DNA of 38,305 nt from Acanthaster planci. Taxonomy: Eukaryota > Echinodermata > Asteroidea > Valvatida > Acanthasteridae. Every line of letters starts with the position of its first letter. Within the stretch, counting starts at the first letter, position 1. The DNA lies in the NCBI RefSeq assembly GCF_001949145.1, contig NW_019091372.1, positions 2,356,946-2,395,250 of the forward strand. The letters are read 5' to 3'. The translations under genes were made by a program, and so were the position numbers. Under the pieces are notes generated by a model. It searched no databases and was not told the origin of the DNA. It saw nothing but the letters and a program-made list of their open reading frames with translations. Shown here piece after piece: positions 20,920-29,478 of this stretch.

Positions 20920-21181
20920 TGTAATGTCCTGTGCTTCAAAATAACCTCTAGACAGAATAGAATGAAAAAACACAGACACACAGCTTGCTGCTTTGGTGCA
21001 TGAGGTGCCATGTTGGAAGAGCCCAGCATTAATACAGAACGTACAGTTGGTGATGTCAACACATATGAAATAATGCAAAGCACAGCTGTGTGGTTCAACT
21101 ACATGATGGCTTTGACATGATTGAAGGATTTAACTGGAGTGATTGGCTGCTGAAACATTAAAACTAATAATGGATATTACA
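20920..21181 (-). repeat. Right LTR (5' LTR of the Gypsy element)
   Basis: 262 bp, TGTAATGTCC to ATATTACA, matching 15884-16143 with a few substitutions and single-base indels. As the 5' LTR it should carry the promoter; no clear TATA box was seen. Confidence 0.95.
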
Positions 21182-21186
21182 CACAG
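21182..21186. repeat. Target-site duplication CACAG (right)
   Basis: Exact copy of 15879-15883, flanking the Gypsy element. Confidence 0.9.
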
Positions 21187-21397
21187 CAGTCACCAAAGGA
21201 TAGAATTCGCAGTATGCTATGGATGGCGAAAGTGCGACCAGCTTGGGAGTCCACCTCCCTTGAAACCATTGACCGGTAAAGTAGCCGCCAAAACGAACGC
21301 TGGCAGAAGCATCGGTAAATAACTCTAATGTGTCGTTATCAAGCCAACCCTGATCACGGAATGATGAAACCCCATTGGAATGATCCAGAAAGTCCAA
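21187..21397 (-). pseudogene. RNase H, N-terminal half (DIRS-like)
   Basis: Minus-strand frame with LELFTDASASVRFGGYFTG (first catalytic Asp in TDAS), WFQGRWTPKLVALSPSIAYC and EFYPLVTAV, ending at the Gypsy insertion. It continues in frame at 15878, so the two parts are one ancestral RNase H domain following the RT. Confidence 0.8.
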
Positions 21398-21406
21398 CCA
21401 TATTAA

Positions 21407-22241
21407 CTAGTCCTTTTTTGCGCCCGTTGTCATGCGTATTTTATGATGTGGCTTTGCCGGCTTTCGTGATAAACCAATTAAACGCCTGGTGAATCCCGGC
21501 CTTGGGCGACAGCGCGACATACAAAGTTCAGTGAGCCTACTAAGGATTGGATTTCCTTCAACGACAACTTTCTCCGTCCCACACATGACTGAAATTTTCC
21601 CGGAGTGCCCGTTCTTCGCCGCTTGGCACCCGAATTTGGCGCCGCACTGTATCAATTTCAAAACCCAAATAAGTTTGACAAGGGCCCTCTGTCTTCTCTT
21701 CAGCAAGCGGAACTTGCAGCTCCGCACAGACATCTTGAAATGTACTTAAAAATAACCCACACCGTTCCTAGCTTGCGCCAGTGAACAAAAAAGGTAAGGT
21801 GTTACAGTGTCTGATCCGGAAACCGCTTCACGTGAAATTCTAAAAAGGTACTAAAGGTCTCAAACAATGCACATGACACTGAACAGCCCACGGGTAGGCA
21901 TTTGTCATAGTAAAACTTATTCTGAAACTGAAAACCGAGAAGTTCGTACGCCGAAGGAGCAACGGGAAGCAGCCTAAAAGCAGACTTTATGTCGGTTTTT
22001 GCTTACCAAGCATTGGGACATGGAATATAACAAATGGGTGATCAGTCGAAATGAGCCGATGAACGAAAGGTCCCAAAATTCTACCGAGATCAATGTCGTT
22101 TTGCAACTTTTGAAGAACAACCTCGGGCCTACCTGTAGCAGATTTAACACATTTAGAATCCGTCCTTAATCCAAGACCCTTAAAACCAAAGGGAAGAACC
22201 CCGTGAAAAACCCTGTCTAAGTGAATCAGCCGCTGACTCAT
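21407..22241 (-). pseudogene. Reverse transcriptase of the DIRS-like element
   Basis: Blocks in order on the minus strand: GRPEVVLQKLQNDIDLGRIL (~22120), the motif A region KSAFRLLPVAPSAYE (~21970), LPVGCSVSCALFETF (~21890), and the thumb region YLGFEIDTVRRQIRVPSGEE (~21650). These are typical of DIRS-type RT. The YxDD box expected near 21790 is not readable in any frame; short flanking pieces are there but the two Asp codons seem deleted. Several shifts and stops break the gene. Confidence 0.75.
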
Positions 22242-22639
22242 GTGGATAATGTGCTAACCACTGTACGAAGCACAGCCACCGTGTAATGGGCGTTGGAAGC
22301 ACGAAAATTCGCCTGCGGGTTTTGGTTAGGAGCGGTCGGCTGTGGATTGCCAATGCTTGTGGTAGTGCTCATCCGTGGCCCCGCAATGCCTGTTATCGGC
22401 AGCCGGAATGCCCGCCGCGCGTTCAGTGCAGCAGACAAAGTCTTGGTGTAGCGCGTGTACGTAGCGCTAACGGAGGGGGGACGGATACTTGGCGGTGGTG
22501 CCTCCTTGCACGGGGTGGTGCACGCCGTTCTATACGACCCCGCACCGTGTCGCAGCCTTCCGCACCGACTGCAACAGTGGACATAACGTCACGGATTCCA
22601 CCGGCAGCCCAAATCGGAATTAAACATAAAGCAGATGTA
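22242..22639 (-). other. Linker between gag-like region and RT, no clear gene
   Basis: GC-richer than its surroundings. Both strands show open frames of 66-137 codons with Arg/Ala-rich, low-complexity translations and no motif. It is best explained as the degenerate gag-RT linker of the DIRS-like element. Confidence 0.4.
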
Positions 22640-22996
22640 CTTAGTCAAGTTGTTACGAGCGGCCCCGGCAGCCGTATGCGCAGAAGTAACTGCGGGTAAC
22701 AAGCTGCCACCCATGGCGACAGTAACCCACAGTTCCAAGAACGGGACGAGGTCGCTTCCATACGCAGGCGGAATTGCTCATCGTAATTGTGCCAGCCTAG
22801 GTCAGTGAATTGCACAGCGGCCAAAGCAAATTATTTCTGCATATTTTAGCAATTCCAGGAAGCGGCTGGGGTGTCGCGTTGAGTATATAGCCATGAACAC
22901 ATGAAAAGCACTGGACCATTTGTCAATCGAATCTAGCTTACGAGGTTGCACCACTCCGCAAAATGAAACTTGGTCCAAGCAAAGACCATACAGCAT
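22640..22996 (-). pseudogene. Gag-like region of the DIRS-like element
   Basis: The minus-strand frame from 22996 has IDKWSSAFHVFMAIYSTRHP and FLELLKYAEII, then in another frame WHNYDEQFRLRMEATSSRSW (~22760). This W-x-x-AF-F-x-Y-x-x-HP..LL-Y...W-x-x-YDxxFR pattern is what I recognise from gag-like ORFs of metazoan DIRS-like elements. The N-terminus is missing and the gene is frameshifted. Confidence 0.55.
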
Positions 22997-23039
22997 ATAT
23001 GGCCATAGAGAAATGACGTTACGTTGACATAAAAATTAG

Positions 23040-23115
23040 ATTTATTATCTAATGTTGAAGATTTAATTTCTCCCATTGACTTTGTACACATTTTGAAACC
23101 CATTGACTTTGTACA
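23040..23115. repeat. Isolated unit of the ~170-bp array
   Basis: Contains CCCATTGACTTTGTACAC at 23072 and a second, shorter copy CCCATTGACTTTGTACAT at 23099, preceded by an AATTAGATTTATTATC-like AT-rich segment as in the left array. It places the DIRS-like element inside the repeat array. Confidence 0.6.
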
Positions 23116-23580
23116 TACATAGAAGTGCCGTTTTGCCTAAGCTTTTGCGCATGTCCTTTCATTGATGTCCGTACATTGTGCGATCAGCTGGCCTGTGCGC
23201 GATTGGTCGATGCATAGAGCACTATGGTCGATGGAGCCAGCGTTCCACTTTAGAGGAAATTCCCTTATTTTAAGGACATTTTTGCGCTCGAAGGAAATGT
23301 TAAGGACATGAAAAAAATTTGAGGAAATGCCCCGAATCTAAAGTAAATCTAAGGAAATTATTAAATTCTGGGCGAATTCTACAAATATTCTCAAAATTAG
23401 CAGCAAAATTACGACGCGGAATTAGAGTAAAAAAGATCGGAACATGTTTTCCGAGAAATCTAGAGCTTTTTTTTTAAATCAAATTTTCTTTTAATCTCAT
23501 GTTTTTTTAGTAGTAGGGTAGAGCCGATTTCACCGCCACCCACCCCTTCACCTTATCGTCCCCCAGTTTACCCAAAATTC
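23116..23580. other. Spacer, no gene seen
   Basis: Contains several AGGAAAT/AAGGACAT words between 23253 and 23360 but no gene that I can support. Confidence 0.3.
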
Positions 23581-23584
23581 CAAA

Positions 23585-23769
23585 CTAAACCACGGCAAAA
23601 CCGAAACACCTCTAAAACCCTCGACCCGATTTTTACAAATTTTAAAAAAGGCCGTTACCATCGGCGCTCTTAAAACATTTGAAAACCAGACTCGACCTCA
23701 TAAGACCAGCATTCAATTTTGCCAAGCCTTAGTTTCCGATTACTTGCGAAACGGGACGGTGAGGTGAAG
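23585..23769 (+). pseudogene. ORF fragment of unknown function (B1)
   Basis: An open stretch with translation around VTIGALKTFENQTRPHKTS and ALVSDYLRNGT, ending in TGA, without an upstream Met. It looks like the degraded 3' end of a viral ORF at the left edge of the B1 gene cluster. No family assigned. Confidence 0.3.
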
Positions 23770-23898
23770 GGCCCGGCCGACCCCGAGATTGGCTCTCCCA
23801 TAATACTACAGTTATGAAGAGGTATCCACCGCAGTAGCTCTTGTCTGGTAGCACCAATAAAAATTTTGATAAATTTTTCAACGATTTTATAAAATCAA

Positions 23899-24130
23899 AT
23901 GACTCTAATTTTAGTCACTAAATCTGAATACGCTAAATTAGTCGCCGCTCATGCGACGTGGTTAATCGTCAACGGCTACGAATCGCAACGAGATTTAATC
24001 TAGCAGTCAAAGTTGCAATTGCAAAATCAAAGACATCGATTGCCTTTGTTTAGTGGGAAAGACCAAGACTGGCAAAGAAGTTTACAAGCCGAATGAAATA
24101 TTTATTCCCGATGATTTATGCGCCGTTTAA
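23899..24130 (+). pseudogene. Unknown viral ORF (B1)
   Basis: Starts MTLILVTKSEYAKLVAAHAT, with a stop after ~34 codons. In the adjoining frame it continues with NCNCKIKDIDCLCLV and EVYKPNEIFIPDDLCAV up to a TAA at 24130. The cysteine spacing in the second half may bind metal. It is directly upstream of the C-x-x gene. Confidence 0.35.
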
Positions 24131-24153
24131 AAAATGAAAAATAATTAGAAACT

Positions 24154-24164
24154 ATATAAAAGGA
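24154..24164 (+). promoter_or_regulatory. TATA-like box directly before the C-x-x gene
   Basis: TATATAAAAGG ends one base before the ATG at 24166. Similar words sit close to other virus-like starts (TATATAATAAAAAG before 26844, TTATAAAATGG at 26051, ATATAATATAAAAAGG near 4060). If used, it would give very short leaders or start inside the gene, so it may be a viral promoter motif. Confidence 0.35.
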
Positions 24165-24165
24165 T

Positions 24166-24700
24166 ATGACAAACCATAAAACAAATTGTTATTTCTGCAG
24201 AGACAAGAGAAATTCAATTGACTTGATTGATTCGCACGATTGTCTACGCTGTTTAAATTCGGACCGTTTATGCAAATGCACCAACTGTAAAGAATGTCAC
24301 GACCGTCACAAATGTAACGACTGCACCAGATGTATTAACTGCGCCACTTGCGACGATTGTGGCAGTTGCATAAATTGCGTGGCTTGTTTAATTCTTTCGA
24401 CTGTCAAAATTCAAACGCCTTGGACAGTTGCGAAGACTGTTACGAGTGCAGCAATCGTATACAGTGTTTTGGTTGCACCGATTGTTTTTGCTGCGTAAAT
24501 TGTATCGAGTTGGAAGGAATGGATCACGTGGTGCTCGTAAACGGCAAGCATAAAAAACTGCGACACGCGCGAGAAAACGACCACTGCCTTATTCCGCGAC
24601 AAAACTCAACTCTGATTCATACGAAAATGGGCTAATTATTGAATACGACGTTGATGTTGAAATTTAATTAAAGAAGAAATCCCACCCGAGTTAATAGACG
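24166..24700 (+). pseudogene. Cysteine-repeat (C-x-x) protein, copy B
   Basis: Starts MTNHKTNCYFCRDKRN. From about residue 38 it becomes a run of cysteines at period three (CNDCTRCINCATCDDCGSC and onwards), broken by one frameshift near 24390, after which the repeat continues (CEDCYECSNRIQCFGCTDC) and ends in the hydrophobic GMDHVVLVNGKHKKL. Past a stop at 24633, homology to copy A continues (EYDVDVE; the LID block). It is better preserved than copy A, with one shift and one stop. All-cysteine period-3 repeats would fit a metal-binding or disulphide ladder; no enzyme motif is seen. Two diverged copies in two separate viral blocks argue for a real viral gene. Confidence 0.6.
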
Positions 24701-24752
24701 CGGCCGAATAAAAAATAGAAAAATTTATGACATAGCCGGGAAAATCAGAAGC

Positions 24753-25422
24753 ATGTCAACACAAGTATACATCGTTTCAGACGACCACGAGCGTCTCAAT
24801 GCCTACAACTGTGATCCCAAGGTAAGCTACGGTCCTTTTGATCCGGGTCAATTGATTATGACGCTCGAACCTTGTTACGGCATAAACCTGCTGTATAAAT
24901 ACGGCATTCGAGATAAAACGCCAGAAAATTGAGTAGGGCGTCGAACCTGCTACCAAATACAACAACCTACTGCGGAAATACTTGATCACATAAATTAAGC
25001 TGTTTACAGGTTCATCGAATCGAAAGCCGCCATCAAGTCTAATTATTCCGTCTAAAGCCAGTCGCGATATCGATGAACTTAATAAAATATAGTACGTAGT
25101 TAAACCACCTTACACGGACAAGCACCGAATGTACGTTAAAATAGATCCCTATGTCTCTTATTTGATCACCAAGAGCGGCCCATTGACTCGTCAAACACCG
25201 AGAAATTTATACATAAGAGATATGACGCGCAATCATTTATTTGTCCAAAAGACGTATACGACGGTACTCACGGTTCACTGTCGTGCGGTGCCAGTGTTAG
25301 GTATAAAGTATCGGCGGCTATATTGAAAATTAGAAACGACGGACTAATTTCAAATAAGTCGGCGTTGCGAGCGTTTAGCAGATCTGGATCTGAATCTGAA
25401 TTGGAGTCTCCCATGAAATAAA
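24753..25422 (+). pseudogene. Unknown viral ORF (B1)
   Basis: Opens MSTQVYIVSDDHERLNAYNC. After a stop at 24931 it continues in other frames through KYNNLLRKYL, DIDELNKI and YVKIDPYVSYLITKSG to GSESELESPMK and TAA. The parts add up to ~220 residues. I do not recognise a domain. The end is acidic and Ser-rich. It is followed 40 bases later by a perfect 11-bp hairpin. Confidence 0.4.
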
Positions 25423-25460
25423 GGTGGATTAAATTTGAATAATTACCTTATGAATTAATT

Positions 25461-25497
25461 TAACCTCAGTTTCAATTCCTAGAAATAACTGAGGTTA
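25461..25497 (+). terminator. Perfect 11-bp hairpin after the 24753 ORF
   Basis: TAACCTCAGTT, 15-base loop, AACTGAGGTTA. It lies between the end of one viral ORF and the ATG of the next (25544). AT/GC-mixed, so not just a low-complexity palindrome. Confidence 0.5.
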
Positions 25498-25543
25498 TTT
25501 TCACGTCACTAGTTCCTTAAATAAATGGACTATTAATAAAATC

Positions 25544-26010
25544 ATGACCGATCAAGAGATTTACCGACTAACTGGAGTAAAAGTTACTTGGCCACCGTAG
25601 TCATCAGAAAACACATGCCCACACGACACCAAAATAAAAGGAAATTATAAACTTGCATGCCGGGATTGCGGATTAGTGTTTGCTCAGATTAATTCAGACG
25701 AGGTGGAAAACGTGGGCGGGAAATATAACCAGCGTTTGTTTATAAAAAACTGAAGCGAAAGTCGAGTAAAGCTTTAAAAGAATTAAACGTTCAATTGACG
25801 AATGATCAAGCGGGCACCAAGGAATATAAATTTAACCGAGTTTTAGCGGGTAAGATTTCTCGGAGCAAACCGCTCAAGGCCCTACTTGCGGTCTGTCACC
25901 AAAATGTAACTGGGGAAGCGGGAAATAAAGTAACAGACCTCTTTCAAGTCTTGGAGAAACACTGGAACGACGCCCTCGATAAATTTAAACTTGCCGAAGA
26001 AGAGTTTTAA
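25544..26010 (+). pseudogene. Zinc-ribbon protein (B1)
   Basis: Starts MTDQEIYRLTGVKVTWPP, one stop at codon 19, then CPHDTKIKGNYKLACRDCGL, a C-x-H..C-x2-C ribbon of the kind found at the start of TFIIB-like factors and some viral late transcription factors. A one-base shift near 25750 joins to a Lys-rich helical tail (KRKSSKALKELN to KLAEEEF) ending at 26010. Roughly 155 residues in all. A transcription role is inference; no cyclin-like repeats are seen. The next gene starts 41 bases later, with a 13-bp hairpin filling the gap. Confidence 0.45.
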
Positions 26011-26013
26011 AAT

Positions 26014-26052
26014 ATTTTATAATAAATAATATATAATAGTTTATTATAAAAT
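26014..26052 (+). terminator. Perfect 13-bp hairpin in a 40-base intergenic gap
   Basis: ATTTTATAATAAA, 13-base loop, TTTATTATAAAAT. It begins 4 bases after the stop at 26010 and its right arm overlaps the next ATG (26051). It is all A/T, so chance palindromes are more likely than for the other hairpins, but 13 perfect pairs filling the whole gap is notable. Confidence 0.45.
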
Positions 26053-26847
26053 GGATACTCACACTTTTTATTAACCGAAAGCGAGGAGACGTCTAAAAAT
26101 TGAAAGATGTCATTAAAAATACAAATAGCGACAAAGTTGCCAGAGTAAAGAATATTCAGTTTGAAGCTGGATATTTTCACGTAACAAACGCTACTGAAAT
26201 TGAGTGGGATACAAACTTGAACGGTAGGCCGGCGGGGTTAAGTGGAGAAAGACCACCTGGAATAGATTCAGAGCCCCGATTCAGAGGAGAAGTATCTCCC
26301 AATTCGCAATAAATAGAAAGAACTAAAACCAGATTAATTCAAGTAAATAAAGTGGTACTTTGGCAGAAGAAATCAGAATCATCGCTGATGAAATTGAGCA
26401 GATAATCCAAGAAATCTTAACTTTAGAAGCGCAGTTAAACCAAAGACAACCGCGGGCTCGTGTAGCTTATGATATCGACAATAAAAAAATCAAATCAGTT
26501 TCATTGTTTGAGGGGCAGAGACAAACCTTGGATGAAATTTATGAAGGGAATCTCCCAACTCAACCTATAACAAAAAACCCTTGAAACTCGCTTTTATTCA
26601 TTGCAAACAGTTAAATACATTCGACAACTTTTATAACGGAGAGTTTTTAGACCAGCTTGACGTGATAGCTACCGAGCCTTGCAACTCTACACCCGAGACG
26701 TGTAAAACGCCTAAAAAGTTAATAGACAGAAACGTCAGTGAATTGACTTTTTCTGTTAAAAACAAGCGAGGTAAGCTTTTGAATAATATTGGCAAAATTT
26801 TAATCAAGTTAGACGTTTTTTCAAACGTATATATAATAAAAAGATGA
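26051..26847 (+). pseudogene. Unknown viral ORF(s), frameshifted (B1)
   Basis: Three successive open stretches in three frames: 26051-26312 (MDTHTF, then IQFEAGYFHVTNATEIEWD), 26360-26584 (a helical, possibly coiled-coil stretch, EEIRIIADEIEQIIQEILTL) and 26581-26847 (LAFIHCKQLNTFDNFYNGEF to a Lys/Ile-rich end). They may be one gene of ~260 residues or two. No domain recognised. The next gene overlaps the end by 4 bases (26844), as in compact viral genomes. Confidence 0.35.
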
Positions 26848-27480
26848 CGACTTACGTTTATCCAGATTTGGGCAAGTACCTGGAATTAAACTCGGCCGAA
26901 CAAGCAGAGACCAAAGTCTACAGACTCAAAAAGATCGAAGAAATTAAATTGCAGATCTTAAGAGAACGCGACGCACACGAAGTTAGTTAGAAAAAGATCA
27001 AACGACTTTTAACCGCGCTCGGTTTTGTGGAGTACGGCGTAGAAGCGATAGGCACAACTTCGGCAGTTATAGAAATTCCCGCCATTTTGGAAGCCATTAC
27101 CGGCTCCGTAGGACTTGTAATGGAAGGCATTACTATCGGCACATTTGGCGCCTACGTGATGTTAAAATACGCCAGTCGCCGACTAAACCATATAACCAAA
27201 AAACACGACCAAATCCGCGTGCTTCCCGATGCAAAGCTAAACATGATAGACGAATACGTCTCACACGCGATCGAAGACGGTGACACATCCCAATAAGAAT
27301 TTGTATTGATTTTATCCAAGTTGAAAAAGTTTAACAAAACGAAGGAAAAGATTAGATTAAATACGACTACGAAATTGGGAGAAAGTAAATCGACGAGGGA
27401 GAGGAATTCGAACGGCAAGTCAATGAAAGAGCAGAAGCGCTAGCCAATTGCTCGGTGAGTTCCGCTCTTTCTGCATCTGT
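26844..27480 (+). pseudogene. Polinton-associated hydrophobic protein
   Basis: Starts MTTYVYPDLGKYLELNSAEQ, a charged helix (RLKKIEEIKLQILRERDAHE), stop at 26988. Then two hydrophobic segments (VEAIGTTSAVIEIPAILEAI; GSVGLVMEGITIGTFGAYVM), a block HITKKHDQIRVLPDAKLNMI, stop at 27294 and FVLILSKLKKFNKTKEKIR. I recognise this architecture (Y-P-D-L head, Gly/Ala-rich membrane-like middle, KHD..AKLN, then E-F-x-x-I..Y-x-x-x-K) from unnamed proteins in many cnidarian and arthropod Polinton-like elements; its function is unknown to me. Two in-frame stops inactivate it. It supports B1 being Polinton-related although no PolB or capsid gene lies in B1. Confidence 0.55.
27425..27471. terminator. 8-bp hairpin between convergent ORFs
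   Basis: GAAAGAGC, 31-base loop, GCTCTTTC, exactly where the + strand hydrophobic-protein gene and the - strand coiled-coil gene meet. The long loop weakens the case. Confidence 0.25.
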
Positions 27481-28010
27481 CGTCGCTTCTTCTAATTCAT
27501 TTTTTAATTTTTGAATCTAATCGTCTAGCAGGTCTAACTTACTTTGATTTGAAATCAATTCTCCTTCAACCGTCTGTAACAATTCGTCTAAGGTGGCTAA
27601 CTCGCGATAATTTAATCCCTCTGTTTGTAATTATGTAATAGTTTACTTTCTCCGACGAAATCCGTTTGCTATCACGTGTAAGTTCTTCGACAATTTCGCT
27701 AACTTGATCCGTAGCTGCGGGCAATTCGTTTAACTCGTTATTTCCCGGTTGAATCGTTTTTAAGCTCTGGCTAGCTAGTTCTGTCTTTTTGCCGTAGTCT
27801 CAAATTCCTAAGATATCTCTGGTAGTCCCGGAATATCGTGAGGCTCTTGCGTGTCCGGCTATCGTCTCCAGACTTACAAATTGACCGGGTTTCTCGGGTT
27901 GACTCGTTAATAATACCTCCCACGAGTTTAAAAATCTCATTGGTAATCTCATTGGACTGTGTAGGTTTGGCGTTTACTTCCCCCTGCAATAAAAAGGCCA
28001 ATTCGAACAA
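27430..28010 (-). pseudogene. Coiled-coil ORF of unknown function (B1)
   Basis: Reading from 28010: MFELAFLLQGEVNAKPTQSN, EIFKLVGGIINESTRE, then after shifts ATDQVSEIVEELTRDSKRIS, LATLDELLQTVEGELISNQS and KNELEEATTDAERAELTEQL. These are heptad-like, acidic helices, probably a coiled coil of ~190 residues. No family assigned. It converges with the hydrophobic-protein gene and begins at the edge of the 21-bp minisatellite. Confidence 0.4.
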
Positions 28011-28355
28011 TAAAAAGAGCTTTATTTATATAATGAAAAGAGCAATAAAAAGAACAATTTGAACAATAAACGGAGCAATTTGAACAATAAAAACAGCAAC
28101 TTATACATTAAAAAGACCAATTTATACAATAAAAAGACCAATTGAAAAATACAAAGTTCATTTTGAACAATAAAAATAAAACATCCGTTTGTGCAATGAA
28201 AAGAGTATATTTTAACAATGAGAAGATCATTTACATCTCAAAAAACAATTTGAACGATAAAAAGAACAATTTGAACAATTAAAAGAGTAAAAGAGCAATA
28301 CATAGAGCAGTTTGAGCGATAAAAAGACCAATTTGTACAATAAAACAATGAACAC
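28004..28355. repeat. AT-rich minisatellite, ~21-bp unit
   Basis: About 14-16 imperfect units with core AATAAAAAGA(G/C)CAATTTG. Unit spacing is mostly 21 bp with a few longer steps. Spacers are not unique sequence, so this is not a CRISPR-like array. A 21-bp unit keeps frame (7 codons), but no long ORF uses it. Confidence 0.75.
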
Positions 28356-29300
28356 ATAAACAATGAAATATGCAAATCAGAGGCAGTAAATACGTGTATA
28401 TTTAGGATATATGTAACGCTTTCACTTGTTTCGTGTCATTTAAAGGTCATCCTTCGCAGAGTCAACACGACGAATAAACTTGCCCCTTAAAAATCTCCAA
28501 CTGACGTCATGCCACGCCCAGAATTCTTAATGTTATATAATGCTGTATTTTACATTTAGGTTCCGCTATAAAAAACAAGAGTAACGCTCCGCTCTGACTG
28601 AATTTGTGAAACGTATACATGTACAGGGTAACGGGACGTAAAATACTCTAGTTTAAAGGATTAAAAAATACAGCTAGGGACAACAGGGTCTTCTTCCCGA
28701 TCAAATCTCTGTAGCCATAGTAAGCCAAACCCAAGACTGCTAGCATGTGGGTGCCCTCTCTTCCGTAGTGTCCAAAGGTTAAGTTAGACCAACGCTTACT
28801 TCCAACATACACAATGTAATCATTAACACATTAGTCTGCTGACACAGCTCAGCCACTACATACAGTCCATTATTTAGGGATTATCCCTCTCATTAACCGG
28901 TGGCACGAGCTGTCTATTGTGTAGGGATTATCGCTTCCTACTCCTTGATTACCTTAGAATTGCCTGGTGAGCCAGTCAGTATACCATCACACACTATATG
29001 ACTCATCCTCCATCATGTTGTTCCATAATTTCATAAGCAAGGTCAAATTGTACCAAACATTTTTACCCCGTGCTATGCCTTACTCCTATTTTATCCCATA
29101 CACCAGGGTCAACCAAACTTTCTGACCTTATCCCAAGCCTATCCCTTACCAAAGGTCATTCTGTACTATAATTTTTCACCCTACACGTCATTCCTATTCA
29201 TATCAATATCATATTATTAACTTATGCATATTAATGATCTTTTCTCTTTTTAGGTCAAAGGTCAAATTGTACCAAACAGTCCCCCCACTACTATGGTGTG
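28356..29300. repeat. Spacer with left inverted-repeat material
   Basis: I see no gene. From ~28860 the reverse complement resembles 32170-32400: ACAATAGAC, GTTAATGA and AATCCCTA words in the same order. TTGTACCAAACAG followed by CCCCCC (29269-29287) matches the reverse complement of 32078-32098. GGTCAAATTGTACCAAACA also occurs directly repeated at 29041 and 29264. It looks like one arm of a diverged inverted repeat around B2. Confidence 0.45.
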
Positions 29301-29417
29301 TGTAGATTCGTTTTTTGACTCGTAGATAATTGATTTAATGTCCATTTTAATATATGATTTTTAAATTTATCTAACGTGTATTTTATAGGTAGGTATTCAA
29401 TTGTATAATACGTTAAA

Positions 29418-29456
29418 TTGAAGCTTAAGCGAAGCTGTGTTAGCCTAGCTTAAGCA
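29418..29456 (-). terminator. 3' hairpin, partner of 11253-11295
   Basis: Arms GCTTAAGC/GCTTAAGC around a loop close to TAGGCTAACACAGCTTC, 23 bases past the stop of the HNH gene on its strand. See 11253 for the covarying copy. Confidence 0.55.
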
Positions 29457-29478
29457 TTTTAAAACAAATAATAACAAC

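Larger units (their letters stand above)
15884..21181 (-). mobile_element. Gypsy-type LTR retrotransposon, full-length
   Basis: 5.3 kb from TG at 15884 to CA at 21181, coding strand minus. It has two LTRs of ~260 bp, a PBS-like site beside the right (5') LTR, gag, a pol with PR-RT-RNase H-integrase order, and a polypurine tract beside the left (3') LTR. It lies inside the DIRS-like RNase H gene with a perfect CACAG duplication. It has stops and frameshifts in gag and pol, and the LTRs differ at about a dozen positions including short indels, so it is an old copy, but younger than its DIRS-like host. Confidence 0.95.
13640..22996 (-). mobile_element. DIRS-like tyrosine-recombinase retroelement (split)
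   Basis: On the minus strand the order is gag-like (22996-22640), reverse transcriptase (22241-21407), RNase H (21397-21187 continued at 15878-15582), tyrosine recombinase (15518-14690) and SGNH hydrolase (14645-13829). This is the layout of a DIRS-like/YR retroelement with a hydrolase module. A Gypsy element occupies 15884-21181. All frames are damaged. The ~170-bp repeat family occurs on both sides (to 13030 and from 23040), implying insertion into that array. The split direct or inverted termini typical of YR elements were not identified, so the outer limits are approximate. Confidence 0.8.

Noticed and set aside
21407-21733. A 108-codon minus-strand ORF as a separate gene
   Set aside because: The RT thumb motifs lie in another frame of the same strand; this frame is only a shadow of the degraded RT.
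22286-22699. A 137-codon + strand ORF in GC-rich sequence
   Set aside because: Its Arg/Cys/Ala-rich translation has no motif and lies opposite the gag-RT linker of the DIRS-like element; it is an antisense shadow.
28004-28355. Regular short repeats resembling a CRISPR array
   Set aside because: The units are contiguous and degenerate with no unique spacers, and the context is eukaryotic. It is an AT-rich minisatellite.
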